From Aralia elata (Eukaryota; Streptophyta; Magnoliopsida; Apiales; Araliaceae), in assembly GCA_034770075.1 (NCBI GenBank), contig CM068378.1, positions 47,644,508-47,708,507 on the forward strand: a stretch of 64,000 nt of DNA. The letters are read 5' to 3'. This document shows positions 12,530 to 24,737 of the stretch, piece after piece. The notes below the pieces were generated by a model. It did no database searches, was not told the origin of the DNA, and saw only the letters and a list, made by a program, of their open reading frames with translations. The translations under genes and the position numbers were made by a program. Positions within the stretch are counted from its first letter, which is position 1, and every line of letters begins with the position of its first letter.

Positions 12530-13376
12530 TCTGTAACCGAAGCTTCACTAAGCTTCTTCTGGTTAGCCTCTGCAAGATGCTCCTTACAGTTTCCTTTCCA
12601 ATATCCAGGCTTATTGCAGTGGAAGCAAACTCCTTTGCTATCTGCATCAGTTTTGTTCTTAGTGTCCTTAGTTATTGCCTTTCCTTATACCTTCTTTGAA
12701 TTATGCTTCTTTTAAGAAGATCCTTTGGCCCTCTTCCGCTTCCTGGAAGAATCATCTACTAGTAAGACTTGGTCTTTCTTGGTTGGAAAATGACTCTTTA
12801 CAGTTTTCAACGTGTTTAAGCAACTCATGCATGTTGACATATAGCTTGTTCACGTGAAAAATTCACAACAAATTGTGAGAAAGAGTCCGGGAGTGATTGC
12901 AAGGTCAAATCTTGGATCAACTCTTCATCCAATACAAAACCCAGTTGTCCCAATTGTTCAATCAGATTGATCATTTTTAGGACATTTGTCTATACTGTAG
13001 TGCCATCGGTTATTCTAGATTGGAAGAGCTCTTTAGATATCTAATATCTAGCAGTCCTACTTTCCTCACCATTCAACTCCTTGAAGGTGCAGGAGTACAG
13101 TAAGAGCATCCATAGTTTCATGCTGACGCTGAAGCTCGTTACTCATGGATGCGAGCATAATGCATTGAGCCAACTGTGCATCATCTTGCCACTTTCTAAA
13201 AGTAGCAATCTCTTCATCAGAGGCATTGTCTGCAACTATTGCAGGGATAGGCATATTAAGGATATAAGATAGTTTTTCAGCCTTGAGAACTATTCTCAGA
13301 TTCCTTAACCAGTCCGTGTAATTCGGTCCGGTTAATTAGCATCTAATATGCTACGCAGTGATAGTGAATTAGACAT
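12530..13376 (-). pseudogene. Copia gag, decayed
   Basis: An ATG at 13374-13376 begins MSNSLSLRSILDAN, typical of plant copia gag. A frameshift follows, after which the frame 13066-13254 reads MPIPAIVADNASDEE and MLASMSNELQRQHE, the UBN2-type gag core. Near 12586-12630 a zinc knuckle reads CFHCNKPGYWKGNC, with the usual His changed to Tyr. Gag would form the particle and package RNA; this copy cannot make a full protein. Confidence 0.82.
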
Positions 13377-13583
13377 TGTAAAATTCTGTAAAATGAATTT
13401 ATAATTTAACAATATTTTAGCATACATTCATTTAATTAATTACCAAAATAAATTAGGTTTTTATTTTAAATTGGTATCTCCCACTATTTTCATCAAACTA
13501 TATTACCCTCAATATATAGTTCGGCAAATCTAATTAAAGGTCTGCTAGTGAGAATAAGGATCCCATTTCAAATGTATATAGCC

Positions 13584-13871
13584 TTGTGGTGCCACAACAA
13601 ACGATATATAAATAAATAGGTAGACAACTATTGTCAATTACATCTCTACGTAATTCCTTGTATTTTTCCTCTTAAATTATTTTGATCAAGTGGTGACACA
13701 TCCGAATCAAAATTATCCAAGTTATGTCCATCCTAGCACTTCCATATATTCGAAAGAAAAACACTGTCCTTGTGGTGACACAACAAAACAGCATCGTTCA
13801 GTCTATTTATAAGCATCAAATGTGGTAAGACAACATCTTAAATATTTAATACTTGCCTTGTGGTGACACAA
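13584..13871 (-). repeat. Dispersed hairpin words TTGTGGTGACACAA in copia leader
   Basis: Plus-strand copies lie at 13584-13597 (TTGTGGTGCCACAA), 13688-13701 (degraded), 13770-13783, 13820-13834 (degraded) and 13858-13871. Each has 5-6-bp inverted arms around a 2-4-base centre. Spacing is irregular. They may be RNA packaging or dimer sites, which is inference. Confidence 0.6.
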
Positions 13872-14713
13872 CAAACTCATATTAAATATTTAATACTCTA
13901 TTGTTTTACCATGCTAGAAGGCGACGTTCGATATTCTAAATATCTTTGAACGCTTAGGACTTAATATGATTTCTTGAGGGATTTATTATTATTAGTCTCA
14001 TCTTGTTTAGCGCGTATGCACATATATATATAAAATACGCGTCATATTATTTTACATGTGAAGCTTGTTGGATAATATATAATATATATATATAGTAAGC
14101 ATGCACATATAGAATACTATATTCTACCCGTATTGATTATGGACTTTTATTCTAGTTTGGTTCACTAGAGCCACCAAGTGAACCAAAAGGTCAAACCTAG
14201 GGTGCAAGAATTAACTTTAAATATAACTATTACATTTAAACCCGGGCTCCATTACAAACGGGTCTTCAAGCGCTCCTTGCTCCTTTGTCTCCAATTCTTC
14301 AAAATTAATTCTAACTAGTCCTATTACGAAAACTATTTACAATAAATAGAAACCTTGATCAGCAGTCAAGGGGAAGTACATAGGAGGGAGATAGAATTTA
14401 CATTAAGAAAAAATTAGAGAAGACGAGGTACGCATACACCATTTATAAAATCACATACATTCAAGCATCCACTAAAATAAATCCAATCACACATTGGTCA
14501 ATAGTCCATAATCAATCCCTATTTATTATCATACATATCTCTATATGTATCAATAAATAACATTCATCTCATGAATAATAAACCATTCCATATATGCATT
14601 GATATCATTTAATGGGCAATATTAGTTAGTATAAAATCCAATTTCAACTCCAATTAGTTATCATGAAATCCAATTCCAACTCTAATTAGTTATTATGAAA
14701 TCCAATTTCAATT

Positions 14714-14845
14714 AAAATAAACTTCTTTATTTTAATTGTATTCCAAATCAAAATAAACTCTTTTATTTTAATTTATCCAATTTTGAATAAAATAAACTCC
14801 TTTATTTTTAATCAAATTCCAAATCAAAATAAACTACTTTATTTT
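14714..14845 (-). repeat. Tandem array of four AAAATAAA/TTTATTTT hairpins
   Basis: Copies of AAAATAAACTNNTTTATTTT start at 14714, 14750, 14789 and 14826, so the period is 36-39 bp. Each has 8-bp arms and a 4-base centre. The right-hand copia leader holds two clear copies (49491-49510, 49574-49593) and a decayed one between them. Confidence 0.75.
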
Positions 14846-14933
14846 AATTTACAAAAATAAAAAAAAAATAAAGAAAATAAAATAATTTTACACAAACAAT
14901 TATGCCCAATTAAATTATTCTAAACACATATCA

Positions 14934-16727
14934 AGTATAACGCGAACATGCAATCAAATTACATAAATAAAGCGGAAGCGCGATAAAATCAGATTTTAAA
15001 ATTTTAAACAAACCATCACCATGATCTTTCTTTATGCACAATTATTAATTAAACGAAAGAGATGGAGAATAATAATTATACCCTTGTAGAATTCTAGCTT
15101 CCTCAGGTACAAGTTCACCTCCAATTTTTTCGCGTTCTCCTTGAATTCCACCGATTAAATTCCTTCCTTTGATCAACGTTAGTCACCCAAGTGTTTGGCC
15201 TCTAGAGGTGATCCACCAAGGAATAATACTTGTTCAAGAAGATGGGTATTGGCAAAATCCTAGTTTCTCTCTCTATAGAAATTGTAAGTACTCTCCACAA
15301 TTCTTATGCAAGAGTGTGTAACCCTAATCTATGATAAGACTTCTCTTATTTATAGATGTATGAAAACCCTTCCCTAAACTATTTAGGATTATGGTTTCTA
15401 TTCTAATTAAACTCCTTTAATTAAATTAAACTTCTAATCCAATTAGGAATTCATGTGAGAGTACTTCTATTAATTAATTCCCAATCCCTAATAAGAATTA
15501 AATAATAGTAATAGTAATAATAATAATAATAAGACTCCTCTTATTAATTTATTTTTAATATTTCTGAAATATTAAATAAGAAATATTAAGCTATTTAATT
15601 TATTCTATCTCCATAGACTAAATTAAATATACATTTAACTTATTATTACAATTATGCCATTTACTTCTTAAATAAATATTTTCCTTTTGCGGTGTGACCT
15701 TTTAGGTTCTCCATATTACACCGGTTGTGAATAAATCAATTAGAACAATTCTAATCTTATTTAAATAAATAAATTAAACTATTTAATTCATTTAAATAAA
15801 TAATATTTATTCTACAATAAGGGTATGCCCCTTAGCGATCAACGACTTTCCAGATAATATAGATTTCAATATTAATCACAAAAGAACCTTTCAGTGAATA
15901 GTTACCGTACAATTCAATCCTTCTACCATACAATGTCCCAATTAAATATAAGATATGGATTTACTGTCAAGTCTTATTTTATTTAATTATATGTATTTCG
16001 ATTCTCAAATGCACAACTCTAAATAATGCAAATTAGAAACTCCTTTCTAATTTCATTCTGCCTTGGCCAAGGACTACTGAGTTGTAATTTATTGAATCAC
16101 ATAGGACATTTCATATCTTTTACTAGACGTGATAGATTCTTTGTTGATCATTCACCTATCTCCATGTACAACTTATTATACCCAATCATACCCTTTGTTA
16201 TACCTTAAAGGTCTTAAGGGACATGTCAAAGTATAACTCATGATACACAAGATACTATGATGATCTCAAGTCCAAGGATCACTTGTACTACTATCACTAG
16301 AGGAATTCCTATTGACAGGCGAGTAAAACTCCATTAGGTATTCCTTAGCGAGACACGTTTAGTAAACTTATTCTCCAATAAGCACGTACATACTTGCTTT
16401 AGTGTCTCCACACAAATGATTATAAGGTCAATCATCCTCTTCTTAAGAGCAAGCAACGTATGTACTAATCTATCCGGATTCACTAATCCCCTTTTTAGTA
16501 ATCCAACGATTAGGAATGATTTTAGTATGTGAGCTATCTTGAATTTAGATCTCATTAGCATGATCACCATCATGATTCTAAAAGCATTGCTCAAAACTAT
16601 GGGTTTATCACATTTAATATAACAGTACTATGTAGATAATATAAAATGCCTTTAATAACCGAATAAGATTACAAAGTATATGCTACATCATATCAAATAT
16701 GATTGGCTTGTGTGCATACTACTTTCA
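14934..16727 (-). repeat. Copia 5' LTR, left copy
   Basis: The sense start TGAAAGTAG ends at 16727. The inner end is placed by alignment with 49220 in the right copy, so 14934 is approximate. Length is about 1794 bp against 1790 bp on the right. It contains a TAA microsatellite (about 15506-15533), a splice-donor-like ACAAGG|GTATAAT at 15081, and an 86-codon sense frame (16334-16594). Confidence 0.88.
15506..15533. repeat. TAA/TAG-type trinucleotide microsatellite
   Basis: A run of TAG/TAA triplets in the copia LTR. The inverse right-hand LTR has the matching run of ATT/ACT triplets near 48627-48654, so the tract predates the divergence of the copies. Confidence 0.75.
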
Positions 16728-17303
16728 CAACCACCTCCTCTGTCACATGTTCAACTCCTTCTGTGTGAAAATATATTTCAGACTCTTATGATCCGTGTAT
16801 ATCTCACATTTCTCCCCATAAAGGTAATGTCTCCAAATTTTCAATGCAAAGACGACAGCTGCTAATTCCAGGTCATGGGTAGGGTATCGCTTCTTGTAGT
16901 CCTTCAACTGTCGTGACGCATACGCAATGACCTTGCCGTGTTGCATTAACACACAACCAAGACCTTTGTGTGACGCATCACTATACACTATAAAACCTCC
17001 CGTATCATCTGGTAGGGACAATACAGGCGCCTCGCTTAACCTCCTTTTTAATTCCTAAAAATTATCTTCACACTTTTCAGACCATACAAACTTCACCGTC
17101 TTTCTCGTCAGATTGGTCAACGGGGTTGCTATCTTCGAAAAATCCTGGATAAATCTTCGATAGTACCCTACTAACCCTAAGAAACTTCGCACTTCTGTCG
17201 GCGTCTTCGGTTGTTCCCAGTTACTAACTGCCTTTACTTTCGTAGGGTCCACTGAGATACCGTCTTTGTCGATCATATGCCCTAAAAATTGCACCTTTTC
17301 CAT
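16728..17303 (-). pseudogene. F2 RT C-terminus and RNase H N-terminus
   Basis: Downstream of the long F2 frame the minus strand continues the polyprotein: [16 protein letters not shown] and [12 protein letters not shown] (17055-17303) is the RT thumb. [11 protein letters not shown] and [11 protein letters not shown] (16743-17021) is RNase H with its catalytic Asp residues. Three stops interrupt the frame: TAG at 17304-17306 (TGG in F3), TAG at 17055-17057 and TGA at 16743-16745 (CGG or AGG Arg context in F3). Fifteen bases later the copia LTR begins inside the QRRW motif. Confidence 0.85.
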
Positions 17304-19622
17304 CTAGAATTCGCACTTGGATAATTTCGCGTATAACTTCTCCTTTCTTAGTGTCTCCAGTACTTTGTTCAGATGATCAGCATGCTCTTTTTCGGTCTTT
17401 GAATAAATCAAAATGTCATCGATGAAAACTACAACGAACTTGTCTAAGTACGACTTCAGAACTCGGTTCATCAAGTCCATGAATGCTGCCGGTGCGTTAG
17501 TCAAACCGAAAGACATCACCAAAAACTCGTAGTGACTATATCTCGTCCGAAACGTAGTTTTGGGTACATCTTCCTTTCTTACTTTTAGCTTATGATATTC
17601 GGTCCTCAAATCTATCTTCGAGAAGTGTCTGGCTCCTTTTAGTTGATCGAACAAGTCGTCGATTCTTGGCAATGGATACTTATTCTTGATCGTTGATTTG
17701 TTTAATTCTCGGTAGCCGATGTAGAGCCTCATCGATCCGTCCTTCTTCTTGACAAACAAAACTGGGGCTCCCCATGGGGACACATTTGGCTGAATATACC
17801 CATTGTCTAGTAATTCCTGAAGTTGTATCAACAATTCTTTCATCTCCACTGGCCTCATACGATACGGAGCCTTCAAAATTGGTGCAGTCCCTGGCACTAA
17901 GTCTACTGCAAATTCAATTTCCCTGTCTGGCGGAATACCGGGTAACTCACTTGGAAACACATCTGGAAACTCTCTTACTATCGGTATATCCTTAATTTCT
18001 ACACTTTTCTTTGTATCTACAATATAGGCTAAATAGCCTTCACATCCTTTCTTTAACAATTTCCTGGCCTGCATCATCGTAAGACAACAAGAATGTCTCA
18101 GCGATGTGCTACCATTAAACACTACCCTCGACCGGTTAGGGGTCCGAAGGTTCACACTTTTCTTCTGACAGTCAATCACTGCTGCATGATCGTACAACCA
18201 GTCCATTCCCAATATTACATCGAACTCTCCAAACTTTATTGGGATCAAATCCACGCAAAAATTATATCCCCTAATCTCAGCGCAACAATTACGAAGAATA
18301 AACTCTACTGGAATTACCTCGTTATTCACTATTTCTATACTCAAAGGATTCTCTAACCATTCTCGGGGTAAGTTTAACCGTTTAGCAAGATCTTCAGACA
18401 CAAAAGAACGGGTAGCACCTGAATCAAATAATATGCAGGCATTTATATTATTGATTGGGATAATACCTGACACCACGTCCTTAGCAATCACTGCATCCTG
18501 GACGGTCATGTTGAAGGTTCGGGCAGGGGTTTGGTTCGGCGGAGTCGGTCCTCTAATTGTCAGTTTGTTGCCTCCTCCTCGGTTGATGTTTCCACCACTG
18601 CTTCCTTTCTTCGGGCAGTCTTTGATCTGATGCTCCACTGATCCACAAGAATAACATCCACGGTTCTTGTTCGGGTTTATGCAGTTTGGTGCCATGTGCC
18701 CCTCCTGGCCATAATTGTAACAGATATTGCGCCCCTTCCAGCACTCTCCCTTGTGATTTTTCCCACATTTGGAACACGCTTCAATCTTCTTCTTTAATCC
18801 TCCCTGATTATTCCCCATCTGATTAGTGTTGGTGTTGTTGCTGTTGTCACCATCCCATTTTCTCTTTCCCGAATTGCTTCCACCGCTACTGCCAACTCCG
18901 CGGTAGTCTCCTCCACTTTTCTTATTCTTCCTGTGTTGATTCAGGGCCTCAATCCCTCCTTCAGCGATGATGGCTTTTTCTAGCAGTGCACTAAAGGTCT
19001 CAATCTGAAGAACGGCTACCTTGTTATATATCCACGGTTTCAGTCCTTGTTCAAACCTTTGTGCCTTCAGCTCTTCGGTACTTACTTGAAGCGGTGCAAA
19101 ACGTGCAAGTTCATTGAATTTGGTGGCATACTGAGCTACCGTCATGTCTCCCTGCTTCAGCTCCAAGAATTTCACTACCATTTGTCTTTCCATGCTCTTT
19201 GGGAAATAATTCTCAAAAAACAATTCCTTGAACTTGTCCCACGGTATCACTCCTTCGCCTGCTCGTTGTTGGTTAGCTTCCCACCAATAATTTGCTTCTC
19301 CTTTCATCATATAGGTGGCAAATACTGTTTTCTGGTCATCCCCCACGCGTGCGATAACGAAAGCCTTCTCCATTTCCTTCACCCAAGACTGGGCTTCGAT
19401 CGGATCAGTCGTTCCCCTGACCTCTAGGGGTCCTACACTTTTGAAGTCTTTGAAACTTGTTAAGGGTGCTGCCGGTGAGTTGGGATTCATGATTCCCGCA
19501 CTTCTCCTTTCCGTTCTCTCCAATATATCTGCTAACCGCTGCATGGGGTCCGTCGGACCTCCTCCGTTGTTAACCGATCCCTCAGGTGTTGCTGGGGGTG
19601 GTATGTTGCGTCTGGGCGGCAT
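17304..19622 (-). CDS. F2 Gag-Protease-RT polyprotein, 772 aa, truncated
   Basis: Starts MPPRRN at the ATG 19620-19622. A capsid-type Retrotrans_gag domain occupies about residues 95-200 ([24 protein letters not shown]). Three Cys/His knuckle-like motifs lie at about 283-336; the second reads [14 protein letters not shown] with one Cys lost. The aspartic protease has FDSGATRSF at about 399-407 and ILGMDW near 470. RT spans about 590-772 with FSKIDLR (motif A) and FIDDIL near 733. YIGYRELN replaces the usual CIDYRELN. The frame stops at TAG before the thumb, so RNase H and integrase are not made without readthrough. The long open frame suggests a fairly recent insertion. Confidence 0.9.
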   Translation of the reverse strand: MPPRRNIPPPATPEGSVNNGGGPTDPMQRLADILERTERRSAGIMNPNSPAAPLTSFKDFKSVGPLEVRGTTDPIEAQSWVKEMEKAFVIARVGDDQKTVFATYMMKGEANYWWEANQQRAGEGVIPWDKFKELFFENYFPKSMERQMVVKFLELKQGDMTVAQYATKFNELARFAPLQVSTEELKAQRFEQGLKPWIYNKVAVLQIETFSALLEKAIIAEGGIEALNQHRKNKKSGGDYRGVGSSGGSNSGKRKWDGDNSNNTNTNQMGNNQGGLKKKIEACSKCGKNHKGECWKGRNICYNYGQEGHMAPNCINPNKNRGCYSCGSVEHQIKDCPKKGSSGGNINRGGGNKLTIRGPTPPNQTPARTFNMTVQDAVIAKDVVSGIIPINNINACILFDSGATRSFVSEDLAKRLNLPREWLENPLSIEIVNNEVIPVEFILRNCCAEIRGYNFCVDLIPIKFGEFDVILGMDWLYDHAAVIDCQKKSVNLRTPNRSRVVFNGSTSLRHSCCLTMMQARKLLKKGCEGYLAYIVDTKKSVEIKDIPIVREFPDVFPSELPGIPPDREIEFAVDLVPGTAPILKAPYRMRPVEMKELLIQLQELLDNGYIQPNVSPWGAPVLFVKKKDGSMRLYIGYRELNKSTIKNKYPLPRIDDLFDQLKGARHFSKIDLRTEYHKLKVRKEDVPKTTFRTRYSHYEFLVMSFGLTNAPAAFMDLMNRVLKSYLDKFVVVFIDDILIYSKTEKEHADHLNKVLETLRKEKLYAKLSKCEF

Positions 19623-19625
19623 TCT

Positions 19626-19642
19626 CTGCTAAGCGTAAGAAA
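19626..19642 (-). other. Candidate splice acceptor just before F2 gag
   Basis: The minus strand reads CTTTCTTACGCTTAGCAG followed by AGA and the gag ATG. This polypyrimidine-AG, three bases upstream of the start, could pair with a donor in the LTR at 22402 and remove a 2777-nt leader. It is a pattern match only. Confidence 0.4.
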
Positions 19643-19900
19643 GCTTAATGTCATCATCTCATCATACTACGAGAATATCTATCATGAATACTACAAGCAG
19701 ACCATAAAGCGACACACTCTATTAGCAACTCGTAAAGAAACATAACTTCATTGTAAGGAATGAAAATACCTTTCACAACCCTCTAGGACGCGTCTATCTA
19801 AGATCGCCCCAAAACTCTACATGAGTTTTATCTACTCTTATACTCTATATGCTTCCTAAGGTTATAGCCTAAAGACCTCTCTCTAAAGGTTTATAACCTA

Positions 19901-19914
19901 TGGCTCCGATACCA
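19901..19914 (-). promoter_or_regulatory. Primer-binding site, tRNA-iMet type (F2)
   Basis: The minus strand reads TGGTATCGGAGCCA three bases inside the LTR end. It differs by one base from the common TGGTATCAGAGC initiator-Met primer site. Confidence 0.8.
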
Positions 19915-20854
19915 ACCTGTGACGCCCCCAAATCCGGGTCACCCGAACCGCGGACTTGGTTCGTTACTATATAACACATGCATCATACTATCGATATTTT
20001 ACAGCGGAAATAGAGGAATATTTATATTGATATAACATAAATAATCCTGTCCCAAGTCTCGAAACCAAAACTTCTACAAAAAGTAACTTAATACATGAGG
20101 GTAATTAAGTCTTAATACATTACAAAAGTCAACGAGTCTTAGTACATAATCAAAATAGTAATCTTAGCGGTACAAATATAATCATTAGCTTTGCCTTTGC
20201 CCTTGCCTTTATCCTTCCCTGAGCTTTCACCACGAGCTCCACTAACTGAAATATTTTAAGGAAAGCAAGGGTGAGCAACAAATTTGCTCAACAAGTATAA
20301 TAACAATAATCATGAATCATCAAATGAATACTTTATAGTTTACAAGAATCAAGAGAATAAAAGATAGCTCAAGAACTTGAATAATTTCTACGAATGATCT
20401 CTTTAACACAATTGTAGGGCCTCTATGGACCGAATGATTTCAATGTTCCCAAATGGAGGAAATATTCTATACTGAGTGGTCATCATGACATTGAACTTTT
20501 ACTAGAATCACCAGAAATTCATCTGATAACCCAACATACTAATACAATAGGTGATCAGCCTAATGTACCCGGTGTTATGCATAACCCCTTTAACATACTA
20601 TTCGCGCGCGTGTCGGTTCCTCGACATACATGTTGTTTCCCCTGCTATGAGGGTTGTTCATCTCAGCTTTACATAGGAATCCAAACCAAACAATGTGATC
20701 GAATAGCTTTACTTAACAACAATGATGATTAAACATACGTATAGCCGAAACAATTGGCTTTGACATCTATCTTATGCAGTTCATGGAATATAAAACTTGA
20801 AAACTTGAATAACATGTGTCGAAGCATAGTTAAATAACGTGAATAATTATCAGT

Positions 20855-21150
20855 TCATTCTAAGAACATTTGTAATATAGCAATGATTGAAGTAAACGAA
20901 CCTGTACAGAATATCTTGAATAAGATAAGAAACTCGCTTAATGAAGTGATACTTGCAATAATATACAACATTTGTATAGGATAAGAAACTTGCTCAAATA
21001 AAATAGTTGAGTGAGGAAACTTGCAATACAATAGAATACTTGTCCAATTATAACTTGAGTAAGATAGAACTTCCTCAATAAATAGCTTGAATAAAGTTAA
21101 GAGAACTTGCTCAAATATGAGTTGAATTGAGTTAAGAAACTTGCCCGGTG
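20855..21150 (-). repeat. Degenerate tandem repeats of GAACTTGCTCAA type
   Basis: About eight imperfect units of the form AAGAAACTTGCTCAAnnnAA, spaced 25-45 bp, lie in the F2 LTR. Related units occur at 25655-25790 and 45000-45125 (F3), 31270-31400 and 52690-52730 (F4). Confidence 0.6.
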
Positions 21151-22394
21151 CGTCTGCTACAATATTACAACACACGCTCCTTAATATCCTACACAATTAA
21201 GTACATATTCACATAACAATTAGTCACATACCGGATACCAAATAATGGCTTATACTACTCTATAATGTCCCATCATATTAGAAACAAGATATTAAACAAG
21301 ATTATACATTCAAGTTATGGCGTTACGACGCTTGCACGTCCGTACACCAACCTTGCCTATTCGAACACCTAAGTAACACGCAATTGCGTACGCCTAGCAC
21401 GCCCCTTCGATATATCTAATACCCATTGGCTAATCCTAAGTATCATTATAATTCATATCATTCATGTTTTAGAACTTAGAACAACATCTTATAGCGTTGG
21501 AAGCATTACACGTTACATACGCGCATGCCCGACGCCCTCCGATTGTCTCCAATTACACATCAGTCTTAAAGATGGCCAATTTAAGACTTGATCCTGACCT
21601 CAAATGTTAAAACTTAGTAAATGAAAGTTGTAGGTCTATTTGTCCTCATTTTGGACCATCTTGAATGATCCAAAACGAAGTTCGTACGAGAAAGTTATGT
21701 CCGTTTTACTAAAGGACGCCAAAATTGACCTTTACCACCTGAGGCCTAGCGCCCCGACGCTTAAAACAAACCTAACACCAGCGCCCCAGCGCTGTAAGTA
21801 GTAGATTATAGTGCTCGTTTGCCCAGCTTCGCGGAATACTCTGTTTTTTTGGTTCATTTCGGACTCTATGGACTCCTAAGACATAGAGCTACAACATATG
21901 AAAAATTTAGAGCTATCCATTAACATTAACATGTTCAAATCCTTGACCAAAGTATCAACTCACGCTCTATTTTCGTGTTCTTGGTGTTCTTGGTGTTCTT
22001 CACTAAAATCAACACTAAATCTTCGTTTTAACACCTTTTTACTCGATTCCAATTGGGTTAACTTTGTAACCCATGGAACTACAATATTACAACATCAATT
22101 AGACCAAAAAATTACTCAATCAAGGCTTTATAGTCCTCTAAATCATCCGGAAGTCATTTTGTCCAAAAAGTCCAAAGTTTCATCCTTTATGCCAAGGTTC
22201 GGATCATTCATTGATTTCGTTCCACTTTGAGGTTATTAATAGCTTACAAGATGTCTTAGCAACAATAAAAATCAACAACAACCAACAATTACAACAAAAA
22301 TTGCAAGAAATGCTCAAATCCAATGGTTTGAGCTCAAGAACACGTAGAACTCGAAAATCCTATCAAAATCACATGGAATAAATTTGTTGGTTGA

Positions 22395-22407
22395 TTGTTT
22401 ACCTTGT
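22395..22407 (-). other. Candidate splice donor in F2 LTR
   Basis: The minus strand reads TTACAAG|GTAAACA, close to the plant donor consensus AG|GTAA. It lies about 964 nt into the LTR, just after a purine-rich stretch likely to be near the transcript start. Use in vivo is unproven. Confidence 0.4.
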
Positions 22408-23366
22408 AAATCCTTTTTAGGTGCTAAGAAACTTGTTAGGTTCGATTGGATTGAGCTCCTCCTCTCTTCTCCCGCTCACTTTGCTTCTTGTTCTTCTGTG
22501 TTCGTCTTCCTCTTCTTTTCTTGTTCTTCTATTTCTTCTTCAATGCTCTTTCACTCTCAATAATCTGCAGCACTCTCACACTCAATCTCTCTCTATATTT
22601 TTCCAGCAATTTCAAAATAGAATGCTAGATGGAAGAAGGCTGTTAATGGAAATGGAGGAGTGAATGGAGCTGGTGGCTTTCGGTGAATGAGAGGGAGTGC
22701 CTCAAGAAAGTTCAGCAATTGGAAGAAAAAAATAAGGCATTGAGCCTACCAAATAGCAGCATGCTGCTAGCTATACACTCTCCTCCCTCATCTGAGTGGT
22801 CCAAAGGTTTAGGTTAGTTCCCTCTTGGAGTAACACGCCAAAATAAATACCCAAATACACAAAAATATACCTGAATACTCCCACTTGTGTACCTAATTTG
22901 GTAAATAACTCTACCCAAAATTAAAATGGGTATTACCATAAGTATTGGGACACATAAAAATAATTATTATGGAATTTGTCCAAATATTCGGAATACTCAT
23001 GTTATATATTTCGGATACCGAATAAAATACGACTGGGCTCAAAATAAAAGTCTGACACTTGGAAAAATTATCATTTCGCACACGTGTATTACTGAAATTT
23101 ATTAAGGTTGAAAAGACGCAAAAATATTATGTCGTGAATAGTGCCTCGGTAAATGTGCCCCGTAAATAGTGATTTTGCCATTTTTTGCAAAGTCAATATA
23201 TTCACCCTAACGACACTACAACACGTAAATTCCAACACATACACATATTCTAGGTTATAACACAACCTTTAAGCACGTAACACATAATAATATAAATAAA
23301 TATAAAAATTCATTTTATTCATATAAACTCGGGTTACAAGAAATTTCAAAATTCCCGATCCTTACA

Positions 23367-24737
23367 CCCCACTTCAAATACTTGGTTGCTACGGTTTAGG
23401 CTAGTGTTTGCCTAATTCTATACTAGCACAAATACGCAAGTATACGCAGTCTATAAGTAATAAAGTGATAAGAGAGTATCGTTCCCACGGAGAAAATTGC
23501 AATTTATAATGGCAAATATCAACTCTGTATTAACCCAATTTTATTAAACAATCGATTAAAGATTTGTGAATTTCTGAAATTAATTAATTAATTCTAATAA
23601 AGTTAATTACCACAAGTTTGAAAACAGATTTTAAAGACTTAAGACTATAACTTCACTTATTGCTTCACTTTGCTGAACACACTTCCCATCAAATTATGCT
23701 AATTATCTTGGATTGTTAATCGAGATCTCATTAATATTTATGACCATCTCTCAATGTATCATAAACAAATCAACTCAAATCCACAGATGATAGACTTAAG
23801 ATGAACACCCTAATTAACTAATCCACTATATCTCTATGTGAATTACAATTAATAAGGATTTAAAGTTCAGGTTCCCTATTAGATTACATGTGGTGAGTAG
23901 GTATATCTCTATCCTAAACACAAATCATGAATTCCATCGACATGCAGAAAACACAATCACATGCTATTATGATCAGATCTAATTCTATACTTCATCTTTC
24001 GAGTTCATATAGAATATCCCGGTAATTACTGGCCAGATAATTAAACAATTAAGCATAAATCATAATAGACAATCCAATAATAATTAACAATAATTATCTA
24101 AGAAGCATGTCAAACAAAGCAACACAATAAGATCCGTTATAGCCTTAAAAGAAACTTAGTTCATAATTAAACTAAAATTCATCATCCACAAATTAAATAG
24201 CATTCAAAATACAAAAGTAAAAGATAGACAAAAGAACAAAAACTGATGAAGCAATCCTTGAATCTCTCTCTAGCTTCTGCTTTGATTTCCTTCTGCTAGC
24301 AATCTGCTTCAAGTCTTCACAATTTGCTCCCAAAATAAGGGTTTTTTAATAATAAGTTCAACAACCTAAAACTGATTTAAAACAACTATTTATAACATCT
24401 GATATCAATCCTAAAAGATTTAGAAGTCTAAAACCCAATTACACATCAAATTGATTCAATTAAATGAAAAGTCAAAGCTTGGTCAACTCCCGAACCGGCA
24501 CGGCCACGCTGGAATTAAGCCTGACTGGGGCGCAGCCGCGCTGTACTGGCAGACTTTTTTTTTCTAACTCTGGAGATCGGTGCGGCCGCGCTGCTCCCTA
24601 GTTCATTTTGGGCACGGCCGCGATGCTTGACTTCTTGCACTTTTTCCTTCCATTTGCTACTGTTTTGCTCAAGACTCACCAAATCCATTCCCAACACATG
24701 TAACCTACAAAACACACAAAAATGCATGAAAAGTAAC
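23367..24737 (-). repeat. F5: unclassified LTR-type repeat, left block
   Basis: This is the target into which F2 and the F3 array inserted; it continues at 46979-47430. Read on the minus strand across the F3 array, a polypurine-like AAGTTTGGGGG (near 47060) is followed by TATTTGATGAGTAGG, which looks like a 3'-end-of-element/LTR junction, then by the block GCGTATACTTGCGTATTTG near 23440. Four GC-rich words (24497-24623) lie near the middle. The features suggest an Athila- or Tat-like LTR, but no coding part is present to confirm it. The frame 24515-24799 crosses the F3 LTR boundary and is not a gene. Confidence 0.55.
24733..24737. other. Target-site duplication GTAAC, left of F3 array
   Basis: GTAAC directly precedes the outer LTR terminus TGTGACACCCCC. 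The identical GTAAC follows the opposite outer LTR at 46979-46983. Confidence 0.9.

Larger units (their letters stand above)
13377..14933 (-). other. Copia leader between 5' LTR and gag
   Basis: About 1.56 kb without a gene. The primer site seen in the right-hand copia copy (49230-49240) is not recognisable here, and the sequence beside the LTR end has diverged or been deleted. The leader contains two arrays of short hairpins (13584-13871 and 14714-14845) and direct repeats near 14635-14700 built on CAATTTCAACTCCAATTAG. No open frame of interest is present. Confidence 0.7.
9140..16727 (-). mobile_element. Ty1/copia retrotransposon with long LTRs, left copy
   Basis: The minus-strand order is 5' LTR (14934-16727), leader, decayed gag, protease, integrase, RT, RNase H, polypurine tract and 3' LTR (9140-9877, truncated by the Tat insertion). 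Integrase before RT makes it copia. The 1.8-kb LTR and gag type suggest an Angela/BARE-like lineage, but that is only an inference. It is inserted in the RNase H coding region of chromovirus F2: F2 coding sequence continues directly at 16728 in the QRRW motif. All coding parts are riddled with stops and frameshifts. Confidence 0.85.
16728..23366 (-). mobile_element. Chromovirus-type Ty3/gypsy element F2, 5' part
   Basis: The minus-strand order is 5' LTR (19918-23366), tRNA-iMet primer site, gag-protease-RT frame (17304-19622) and part of RNase H, where the copia element interrupts it at 16727/16728. The rest (RNase H end, integrase, 3' LTR) must lie left of the window. It resembles the F3 family and the Tekay chromovirus lineage by gag start (MPPRR), LTR size and layout, but its chromodomain is not visible here. 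Unlike F3 it has no ORF between primer site and gag. Confidence 0.85.
19918..23366 (-). repeat. F2 5' LTR, 3449 bp
   Basis: The sense start is TGTAAGGATCGGG (at 23366) and the end GGGGGCGTCACA (at 19918), next to the primer site. It contains a purine-rich stretch (22450-22600, GAAGAAGAAATAGAAG type), a splice-donor-like ACAAG|GTAAAC at 22402, two GC-rich inverted words (21748-21761, 21780-21793), degenerate AAACTTGCTCAA repeats (20855-21150) and a stem-loop at 20272-20290. No protein-coding frame inside is credible. Confidence 0.85.

Noticed and set aside
13584..13871. CRISPR-like array
   Set aside because: The repeated words are 14 nt with irregular spacing and decay, inside a plant retrotransposon leader.
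9484..16594. 86-codon sense frame in both left copia LTRs (MSNAFRIMMVIML...)
   Set aside because: The two LTRs of one element start identical, so similarity is not evidence of coding. The third LTR (near 47625) has a stop in the frame. No domain is recognised.
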